Shown here one piece after another: positions 7,571-12,512 of a DNA stretch of 12,512 bases. The notes under the pieces were generated by a model. It was not told the origin of the DNA. It did no database searches and saw nothing but the letters and a program-made list of their open reading frames with translations. This stretch comes from JBQKLI01 sp012798975 (lineage in GTDB: Bacteria > Bacillota > Clostridia > Tissierellales > Peptoniphilaceae): positions 1 to 12,512 of the forward strand of contig NZ_JBQKLI010000030.1 in the NCBI RefSeq assembly GCF_052116305.1. The letters run 5' to 3'. A program made the translations under genes and the position numbers. Position 1 is the first letter of the stretch, and each line of letters opens with the position of its first letter.

Positions 7571-7940
7571 AATTTTTCTTTTTTGAAAATTTGGGCAGTT
7601 TAAATTGTCTCTCACGAGGCACTCTTTCTCTGCGGGGTTTATGATCATAATTTAAATCTATTAAATAGGATACTGCAAATACAATTATAGATGCTACAAA
7701 TGCAAGAATACAAATTTCTAATAACAAAATCCCTGTAGGCGTGGTCAATAGGACTAATCCCGCGATCATCGTCGCAAAAAATGCTATAAATAATATCCCG
7801 CCGAAAAGATATCTTGTCTTTCGATTCCCGATACCCATCCGTGTTGTAATAAGTACTATACCTGCTGCCAATAAAGCGACGAAAGGTACCTTAATAACCA
7901 TATCAAATTGTTGAAAGATAATGGAAAATAATGTTCTCAT
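7569..7940 (-). CDS. Small three-helix membrane protein, function unknown
   Basis: I do not recognise the family. The 123-residue product has three hydrophobic segments suited to membrane helices at about 16-35, 46-66 and 70-95. A strongly basic C-terminal tail follows (about 100-123, with KPRRERVPRER and KFSKKKN), which by the positive-inside rule should be cytoplasmic. The start is the ATG at 7940, seven bases after GAGGAG; an in-frame TTG at 7955 lies upstream of this site and is rejected. It is a single-gene unit with its own possible promoter at 7970-7999, and it ends in the shared terminator. It could be a scaffold, a small regulator or a cell-envelope protein; the sequence does not decide. 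Confidence 0.75.
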   Translation of the reverse strand: MRTLFSIIFQQFDMVIKVPFVALLAAGIVLITTRMGIGNRKTRYLFGGILFIAFFATMIAGLVLLTTPTGILLLEICILAFVASIIVFAVSYLIDLNYDHKPRRERVPRERQFKLPKFSKKKN

Positions 7941-7969
7941 ATCAAATCTCCTCAAATTTCTTATGAGTT

Positions 7970-7999
7970 ATTATAACACATAATACAATTTTCTGGAAA
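7970..7999 (-). promoter_or_regulatory. Possible promoter for the small membrane protein gene
   Basis: On the minus strand a perfect -10 TATAAT (7975-7970) is preceded, 18 bases upstream, by TTTCCA (7999-7994), a four-of-six -35 box. The -35 is the same imperfect hexamer as the one before the helicase gene. The position, 30 bases before the start codon, is reasonable. Confidence 0.45.
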
Positions 8000-8074
8000 G
8001 TTTAACACAGTCTAAAGATTAGTCTAGGACTATTCATTACCCGACCTACTACACGAACAGGAAGCCATGCCCCG

Positions 8075-8806
8075 TTAAAAAAGGCTGATTAGTTTATACA
8101 TTGAAATCAGAATTGAAAAAACAGCTACCGTTTTTTTAAGTATGTCTTGATTGATACGATTGCCGTTTTTGCTTCCGAAATATACGCCTGCACCATGGGA
8201 TAATATGACTGCAGGTATTAAAGGCAGTATAATCGACAGATCCGAGTTCAAAATATAACCTATACTTGATGGAATCCCTATAAAAACGGAATTAAAAAGA
8301 GAAGTCGCTACAGCTTCGTGTATTCCGATTCCAAGCATTAAAAGGATCGGCAGTACGATGATCGGGCCTCCCGCTCCAGAAATAGAGCAGATAAACCCTG
8401 TGACAAATCCGATAACGATTAAAAGAAATTCATTGCACTTTATTTTCTGATTTTCTTTGTTCTTTCTAATTAATATAGAAATACCGGATAACAAAACCAT
8501 TGTATACAATATGATTTGTACAATCTGTTCTGGAATCAAAAGATTCGCTTTGACTCCGAGAAAACTTGCAAAGAAACTGCCTATACTCAAGATAATAGCG
8601 ATGCGAAGATTTAACAGATTTTTTTTATAATAATTAAAACTTCCTAAAGCACCAGACACGATAAAAGCTGTAAAACTAAGTGCAAGTGCCTCTACTGAAC
8701 GCAAGTTCATTACCGATATATAATATATCGGTAATAAAAAACCTGCTATTCCGCTGACTCCAACTAAAACTCCAACGATAAAATTGATTATTATAGTTAA
8801 TAGCAT
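8075..8806 (-). CDS. TauE/SafE-family membrane permease (probable anion exporter)
   Basis: TauE/SafE proteins are inner-membrane permeases linked to export of sulfite, sulfoacetate and other small organic anions. The 243 residues are mostly hydrophobic, with about seven or eight predicted helices. They show the family's two inverted-repeat signatures: GVSGIAGFLLPI (16-27) with AFIVSGALGSF (47-57), and GFVTGFICSISGAGGPIIVLP (residues 133-153) with ATSLFNSVFIGIPSS (167-181). The length is normal for the family. The gene is last in the four-gene operon. Its ATG at 8806 overlaps the end of the amidohydrolase gene by 10 bp and has no good ribosome site, so translation is probably coupled. The context suggests it exports a product of the amidohydrolase, or takes up a related anion. 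The real substrate is unknown. Confidence 0.87.
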   Translation of the reverse strand: MLLTIIINFIVGVLVGVSGIAGFLLPIYYISVMNLRSVEALALSFTAFIVSGALGSFNYYKKNLLNLRIAIILSIGSFFASFLGVKANLLIPEQIVQIILYTMVLLSGISILIRKNKENQKIKCNEFLLIVIGFVTGFICSISGAGGPIIVLPILLMLGIGIHEAVATSLFNSVFIGIPSSIGYILNSDLSIILPLIPAVILSHGAGVYFGSKNGNRINQDILKKTVAVFSILISMYKLISLF

Positions 8807-10086
8807 TCTGACATATATTTTTTAGCTTTTGCTAAAATTTCCTCCTCATTTAGTGTTTTTACTTCTCGATCCTTCATTACTATTTTACCCCTCACAATCA
8901 TGTCCGATACATTACAGGCATTGACAGATTCAATTAAGGTATGAAGGAGATTGCCAGTAGGCATAAGAGCCGCCGTTTCGAGGTTTATTCCGATAAGATC
9001 AGCCTTATACCCTTTTTCAACTTTCCCGCCTTTTTCATCAAGCATAGAGTATCCGCTATAACTTGCCATTTTTAACAGATCCTCAGCCGGCATAACATTG
9101 TATATATTATTTGGAACACCATGATAAATATTCATAATCGATCTAAAAATTTTCATTTCATTCCACAAGGAAAGCCCGCCGTGGGCAGCCCCGTCGGATC
9201 CAAACCCTATGGCAATACCTTCTTTTAACAACTCGGGAGTTTGAGGTACAGCTTTACCAGAATTTGAGAATGGACAATGGCAGATTTTTATATTGTGCTT
9301 TTTAATAATCTCGATTTCTTCCTCTGATAAAATCAAGCTGTGGGCGCCTATAAACTTTTCCGAAAGAAGTCCAAAAGATTCCAAAAATTCATAAGGTCTT
9401 TTGCCAGATCGTTCTATAATTCCATCTATTTCATTTTGGTATTCATTCATATGGCTCATAACAAACGTTTCTCGTTCTTTGGCATGATCAAAAACTTTTT
9501 CAATCAATTCGTCAGAGCAGTTGTTTAAAGCTCGTAAGGAATAATATATTTTGATTCGGTCGCCATTGTATTTATCATATAAATCATCCAATACTTGTAC
9601 TGCTTCTTCCGTAGTCGTCCTTACAGACTCTGGAAGAGAGGGATCATCCATTGTCGATGCAGTGACTGCACCGATAAGACCAGATTTTTCATAAACTTTG
9701 CAAGCTTCTTCCATAAAGTAGCTGCCTGCATCGATAAATCCCAGCGTTCCTGATTTTATCATTTCTAACGCACTTAACTCTGCCATAAATTTCATTTTAT
9801 CCGGATCCAGCGTACTTTCAAAAGGAAGCATTATACGAGTCCAGATAATAGGTTTCGCATCCAAAACAAGCCCTTTTAACAGCTGCTGCCCGGTATGGGT
9901 ATGGCAGTCGATAAGACCTGGCATAAAACATTTTCCCCTGCCATCTAGAATTTCATGGTTTTTATAACGGTCTTTTACCTCATCCCATTTCCCGATTTCT
10001 ATAATTTCTTCATTTTCAATTACGATACAGGTATCTTCTGCTACACTTTCATAATCCGATACTACTGTAGTGTTTTTTATAATCAT
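8797..10086 (-). CDS. ATZ/TRZ-type amidohydrolase (S-adenosylhomocysteine deaminase/chlorohydrolase-like)
   Basis: This is a metal-dependent hydrolase of the amidohydrolase superfamily, in the branch of SAH/MTA deaminase, guanine deaminase and atrazine hydrolases that removes amino or halogen groups from rings. The 429 residues fit the family. Metal and catalytic residues are all present: H62 and H64 in CHTH, H212 and E215 in SHMNE, H249 in GAHS, and D298 in GSDGAAHGG. A conserved HCPFSNS lies at 270-276. The pocket segment after it reads GKAVPQTPELL, two residues shorter than the MKLASG-type stretch usual in SAH deaminases. GSDGAAHGG replaces the usual GTDGAASNN. The substrate is therefore probably different and unassigned. 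The start has TAGGGGGA upstream, which contains the stop of the preceding gene. It is the third operon gene, the only clear enzyme, and is cytoplasmic. Confidence 0.9.
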   Translation of the reverse strand: MIIKNTTVVSDYESVAEDTCIVIENEEIIEIGKWDEVKDRYKNHEILDGRGKCFMPGLIDCHTHTGQQLLKGLVLDAKPIIWTRIMLPFESTLDPDKMKFMAELSALEMIKSGTLGFIDAGSYFMEEACKVYEKSGLIGAVTASTMDDPSLPESVRTTTEEAVQVLDDLYDKYNGDRIKIYYSLRALNNCSDELIEKVFDHAKERETFVMSHMNEYQNEIDGIIERSGKRPYEFLESFGLLSEKFIGAHSLILSEEEIEIIKKHNIKICHCPFSNSGKAVPQTPELLKEGIAIGFGSDGAAHGGLSLWNEMKIFRSIMNIYHGVPNNIYNVMPAEDLLKMASYSGYSMLDEKGGKVEKGYKADLIGINLETAALMPTGNLLHTLIESVNACNVSDMIVRGKIVMKDREVKTLNEEEILAKAKKYMSECY

Positions 10087-10095
10087 TATATCCCC

Positions 10096-10542
10096 CTAAA
10101 AAAGATTTGAAATATTCAGTAATAATGTTGACCAGATAACTGAACCGACAAAGGCTCCCGTCATGACTAATAACCCGACTATCAATATTTTCCATCCTTG
10201 TTTCAAGAAAGTTTTAAGCTGATTGCTGATACTCATTCCTGCAAATACTCCGACCATTGAAAAAGGAGCTGTAAAATTGATCAAACCTACATAATGTATA
10301 ACGTCCGCACGTATCGGACTGATAGGGCTTGCTAATGCCAAACCTATCAAAGAACAATATGCAATAATCGGAAGACGAAAGGGAATAAACTTCGTACAAA
10401 GTACTGCGATCATCCCAATGCCTATAAGGATCAATAATCCCGGTACAGATTCTAGAAAACCAACTTCATACCCTATGTAATTAGCCAACGCTGTTCCAGC
10501 GGCACTTAATATAAATAAAATCAACCATTCAATATATCTCAT
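10096..10542 (-). CDS. Small five-helix membrane protein, partner of the DUF3100 protein
   Basis: The 148-residue product has five likely membrane helices (about 4-22, 32-52, 58-74, 88-106 and 116-142), with a short charged turn NQLKTFLKQGWK at 107-118. I recognise it as the small membrane protein often encoded beside DUF3100 proteins, but no biochemical function is known to me. The 10-bp gap to the DUF3100 gene and shared membrane character suggest the two form one transporter, by analogy with two-part membrane systems such as LrgAB; this is inference. Its Shine-Dalgarno AGGGGGA includes the TAG stop of the DUF3100 gene, and the same arrangement recurs at its own end before the amidohydrolase. 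Confidence 0.75.
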   Translation of the reverse strand: MRYIEWLILFILSAAGTALANYIGYEVGFLESVPGLLILIGIGMIAVLCTKFIPFRLPIIAYCSLIGLALASPISPIRADVIHYVGLINFTAPFSMVGVFAGMSISNQLKTFLKQGWKILIVGLLVMTGAFVGSVIWSTLLLNISNLF

Positions 10543-10551
10543 ATTGTCCCC

Positions 10552-11385
10552 CTAAAAATCTTTCTTTAGTGCAAATCTGCTAAGCTTCGGTTCTAAGATT
10601 CGATATAATTTATCGCATAATGGTATCCCGATAAACATATACATATAAATTCCTGTAATCCCCGCAATTGTCTCTCCAGCAGAAGCCAATGTATTGATAG
10701 CTGCTGCAGACTCCGGATATATTGCCGATAGAGATGCACTGGCACTCGCCATAAATATACCTGCTCCGATTCCGGATCCAAGTCCTAAAGCTTCCGGTGT
10801 AAATAAACCTGTCATTGAGACTAATGTGGCAAGAAATCCGAAATAAATAGTTCCAATCATACCGCCTATTATGTAAACCGGCAAACTCCCCCTCGCTTCA
10901 AAAGAGTCCGGTCCGTAGATATCATTAATAAGCGCCATGTGATATTCTCTGTTCAATGAAAAACTTGCTCCTACAGCTTCCCGTTTCATACCTAAAAGAA
11001 TCGCTGCAGGCAATGCTACGATGATACATAATAAACTTCCGAAACCATGGAGAAGAAGTACAGGTCCTGTTTCGATAATGATATCGATATTGGAGCCTGC
11101 TGTGACACCAAGTTTTGCAATAAATAAACATATTCCTATTACTACAAGTTTTGATGCTGCTTTTGTCTCAGTCTCATTGATAATCTTAAAAACTTGCGGA
11201 CCTGACAGAACCCCTAAAATAATGGTGTAAAAGATTGGGAAAAGAATAAACATCCCGCTTCCAAATTGAAACTCTTTTCTTCCTATGAGCTCTGCTATTA
11301 AAACAAAAATATAAGCCAGCAGAAATATTTTCCATTCTGTTCTAAAACGTTCTCCTAATGTTTTGTACTGATAATTTGCTTTCAT
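10552..11385 (-). CDS. DUF3100-family integral membrane protein, putative transporter subunit
   Basis: The 277-residue polytopic protein has about seven or eight hydrophobic segments (roughly 18-34, 44-62, 79-95, 105-132, 168-193, 200-222 and 236-258). I recognise it as DUF3100 by the conserved KREAVGASFSLNRE (134-147) followed by YGPDSFEARGSLPVYIIGG (157-175). The small-residue-rich stretch GLGSGIGAGIFMASASASLS (201-220) and SAGETIAGITGIY (235-247) also fit. The function is not established. The fold pattern and the operon context, a partner membrane protein plus a hydrolase, suggest uptake or efflux of the hydrolase's substrate. It is the first gene of the operon. The ATG has AAGGAGG four bases upstream, and the region before it carries the palindromic sites shared with the regulator gene. 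Confidence 0.8.
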   Translation of the reverse strand: MKANYQYKTLGERFRTEWKIFLLAYIFVLIAELIGRKEFQFGSGMFILFPIFYTIILGVLSGPQVFKIINETETKAASKLVVIGICLFIAKLGVTAGSNIDIIIETGPVLLLHGFGSLLCIIVALPAAILLGMKREAVGASFSLNREYHMALINDIYGPDSFEARGSLPVYIIGGMIGTIYFGFLATLVSMTGLFTPEALGLGSGIGAGIFMASASASLSAIYPESAAAINTLASAGETIAGITGIYMYMFIGIPLCDKLYRILEPKLSRFALKKDF

Positions 11386-11393
11386 ATTGCCTC

Positions 11394-11432
11394 CTTGTTA
11401 AAATATTTTTATGTTAAATAAAGTTTAACAAG
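11394..11432. promoter_or_regulatory. Palindromic operator candidate between operon and Crp/Fnr gene
   Basis: The 96-bp divergent spacer holds TGTTAAA-TAAAG-TTTAACA (11412-11430), a perfect palindrome with 7-bp arms. A further half-site CTTGTTAAA (11394-11402) is itself a perfect 9-bp inverse match to TTTAACAAG (11424-11432). Crp/Fnr-family proteins bind inverted repeats of about this kind (TGTGA, TTGAT or TTAACA half-sites). The divergent regulator is therefore the natural candidate binder. The odd 5-bp centre differs from the standard N4 or N6 spacing. Promoter boxes for either direction are not convincing; TATAAA at 11443-11448 could be a -10 for the regulator, with the palindrome overlapping its -35 zone. 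Confidence 0.6.
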
Positions 11433-11480
11433 ATTGGTTTTTTATAAAAAGGACAAGTGGGTATTTTTGAGGTGGTTTTT

Positions 11481-12179
11481 ATGAATATAGAAGAGTTAAT
11501 AAAATTAAATCCTGATTTTGAATTTTTCAGCAGCAAAATGACGGAAGATGTAAAACGAAATTATTATATTAAAGAATATGAAACAGGAGAAATCATCAGC
11601 CATAAATCAAGCGAATTAAAACATTTTGGAATTATAGCCGCAGGCGCCTCCAGAGTGATCAATGAATTTGAAAACGGAAATATCTACATGATCGAAACAA
11701 ACCCTGCAATCGATTATATAGGAGAAGTCACTATCTTAGCACAGCAAAAATATACCAGTGTTACCATCGAAGCCTCTAAACCTTCTACGGTGTTCTATAT
11801 CCCAAGAAAAACTGCAGAGAAATGGATTTTTGAAAACGTAGAAATTTTGAGTCGGCTAACTATTCGAGTTGCCAACAAACTCTATCGTTCCTCTTTAGAA
11901 AATGGTATGAAACTGTTTTACTCATCCGATTATATACTCATAGATTACTTAGTAAAAATCGCTGCTGCCCATAAAATCACAGGCATAAAAAGATATAAAT
12001 TTCCTCATACAAGATCCTTTATGGCAGAAGAAATCGGTATGAATCTAAAAACATTAAACCGGACCATTACAAAACTAAAAGATAAAGATTTGTTTTTTAT
12101 TGAGAAAGGTAAAATTGTTATGACTCTAGAAAATTATAAGAATTCGCAGAATTATTTAGATGCAAGCAAAATGAATTAG
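11481..12179 (+). CDS. Crp/Fnr-family transcriptional regulator
   Basis: The 232-residue protein has an N-terminal cyclic-nucleotide-binding-like beta-roll (about 25-110, with YETGEII at 34-40 and DYIGEVTILAQQ at 78-89). A long dimer helix follows (about 115-145), then a C-terminal winged helix-turn-helix (about 177-214, TRSFMAEEIGMNLKTLNRTI with wing FFIEKGKIVM). The phosphate-binding cassette of true Crp (GE followed by R-T/S) is incomplete, because no arginine follows GE at 81-82. There is no cysteine, so neither an Fnr-type iron-sulfur cluster nor a classical cAMP pocket is supported; it probably senses another ligand. The ATG at 11481 follows GAGGTGG by five bases, and an upstream in-frame GTG (11457) has no ribosome site. 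Its divergent position beside the operon suggests it controls that operon and itself. Confidence 0.9.
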   Translation: MNIEELIKLNPDFEFFSSKMTEDVKRNYYIKEYETGEIISHKSSELKHFGIIAAGASRVINEFENGNIYMIETNPAIDYIGEVTILAQQKYTSVTIEASKPSTVFYIPRKTAEKWIFENVEILSRLTIRVANKLYRSSLENGMKLFYSSDYILIDYLVKIAAAHKITGIKRYKFPHTRSFMAEEIGMNLKTLNRTITKLKDKDLFFIEKGKIVMTLENYKNSQNYLDASKMN

Positions 12180-12406
12180 AACCGATCAAAGATCGTCACT
12201 ATCCACTTCGAAGAGAGACTTAAAATAATTGTGTTCCTGTTTGATAAAAGACAAAAAACATTGAAACCCCTTTCCCTAACCAAAAAACTATATCAGCTAT
12301 TTATATTAGAATAAAAATCCCAGACAGAATTCTTTATTCTAGAAGCCTCCTTTTCATATTTCCAACTCCTATATTTCCTATACTAGAGAAAAGAAGCCTT
12401 CTGATG
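12180..12406. other. Gene-free spacer with one AT-rich inverted repeat
   Basis: No convincing reading frame with a ribosome site is seen on either strand. TAGAATAAA (12307-12315) is a perfect inverse match to TTTATTCTA (12333-12341), with a 17-base loop, followed by a CCTCCTTTTC stretch. It could be a weak terminator for the regulator gene. A short CGATC-AAA-GATCG hairpin (12183-12195) directly follows the regulator stop without a T tract. The IS tip begins right after this spacer. Confidence 0.4.
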
Positions 12407-12451
12407 TGTACCCATAAAACTGGACACAATATTAAATTAATTATTTACAAG

Positions 12452-12485
12452 TGGATGCTAGCCTATATTTTGTAGGAGGCATCCA
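12452..12485. repeat. Hairpin inside the right IS end
   Basis: TGGATGC (12452-12458) pairs with GCATCCA (12479-12485), and the inner CCTA (12462-12465) pairs with TAGG (12473-12476). On the plus strand it is followed by TTTTGTTTT, so it would act as a terminator for transcription entering the IS from the flank. Such sub-terminal hairpins are known in IS elements as guards against read-in transcription; the role here is inferred. Confidence 0.5.
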
Positions 12486-12511
12486 TTTTGTTTTGCTTTG
12501 AATTCTTTCAT
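12458..12511 (-). CDS. Possible transposase C-terminal end (partial)
   Basis: A minus-strand frame enters from the window edge and stops with TAG at 12460-12458. It gives only 17 residues, ending AKQNGCLLQNIG. I do not recognise the tail with certainty. Its position just inside an IS tip and the lack of any OrfA start support it as the end of the OrfB transposase. It is far too short for a firm call. Confidence 0.3.
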   Translation of the reverse strand: MKEFKAKQNGCLLQNIG

Positions 12512-12512
12512 T

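Larger units (their letters stand above)
12407..12512 (-). mobile_element. IS3-like insertion sequence, probable 3' end (truncated by window edge)
   Basis: Reading inward from 12407 the tip is TGTACCC, five bases, ACTGGACA, the same pattern as the tip at 184 (read inward from there). No OrfA start lies within the first 100 bases, unlike the left tip, where it lies 41 bases in. A minus-strand frame ends at 12458. This fits the right inverted repeat of the same or a closely related element, lying in the same direction as the left copy. A hairpin (12452-12485) lies next to the frame end. Confidence 0.6.

Noticed and set aside
8037..8074. GC-richer patch after the TauE gene, considered as a terminator or remnant gene
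   Set aside because: No stem with a T tract could be formed; CCTTTTTTAACGG is too weak. No frame or recognisable remnant was found.
10214..11131. Several short frames on both strands within the two membrane protein genes
   Set aside because: They overlap well-supported membrane protein genes in other frames and lack ribosome sites or recognisable domains.
12183..12195. CGATC-AAA-GATCG hairpin as terminator of the regulator gene
   Set aside because: The stem is only 5 bp with a 3-base loop and no T tract follows.
12341..12399. Repeated AGAAGCCT at 12341-12348 and 12392-12399
   Set aside because: Two 8-base copies in AT-rich spacer DNA are too short to claim as an array, attachment site or binding motif.
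1..12512. The window as a composite transposon bounded by two IS copies
   Set aside because: It encloses conserved housekeeping genes rnr and smpB and several unrelated transcription units. Two independent insertions, or a contig break at repeats, is a simpler reading.

Overview
The window is low-GC bacterial DNA with strong Shine-Dalgarno sites, several of which match the longer form AGGTGAT. It carries an RNase R-SmpB pair, a lipobox-type substrate-binding protein and a Crp/Fnr-type regulator without cysteines. Together these suggest an anaerobic Firmicute of class Clostridia. The genus cannot be fixed from the sequence alone.

Layout. (1) Positions 1-184 are the end of an IS3-like insertion sequence with the first 48 codons of its transposase OrfA on the minus strand. 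(2) Positions 228-5439 hold a minus-strand run: nitroreductase-like protein, TPR protein, ModA-like lipoprotein, a Rho-independent terminator, then rnr and smpB, which overlap by 14 bp. (3) A divergent promoter region at 5440-5578 separates this run from a plus-strand UvrD/PcrA-like helicase (5579-7438). (4) A strong bidirectional terminator lies between the helicase and a convergent gene for a small membrane protein (7569-7940). (5) Positions 8075-11385 hold a tight four-gene minus-strand operon: DUF3100 membrane protein, small five-helix membrane protein, ATZ/TRZ-type amidohydrolase and TauE/SafE-type permease. A Crp/Fnr-family regulator (11481-12179) is transcribed away from it, and the shared upstream region carries a TGTTAAA-N5-TTTAACA palindrome plus a third half-site. 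(6) Positions 12180-12406 contain no gene. From 12407 to the end lies another IS end, whose tip shares the pattern TGTACCC-N5-ACTGGACA with the left one.

How the parts work together. RNase R and SmpB are known partners in trans-translation and RNA quality control, and their overlap implies coupled translation. The most interesting unit is the regulator plus four-gene cassette. It reads as a small catabolic or detoxification module: two membrane proteins of unknown transport function, one metal-dependent deaminase or hydrolase, and a probable anion exporter. Its substrate cannot be read from the sequence. The amidohydrolase keeps all catalytic residues but departs from the usual S-adenosylhomocysteine deaminase signature near the substrate pocket.

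Both window edges fall inside similar IS ends. This looks like an assembly contig broken at two copies of a repeated IS, rather than a real composite transposon, because it encloses housekeeping genes.
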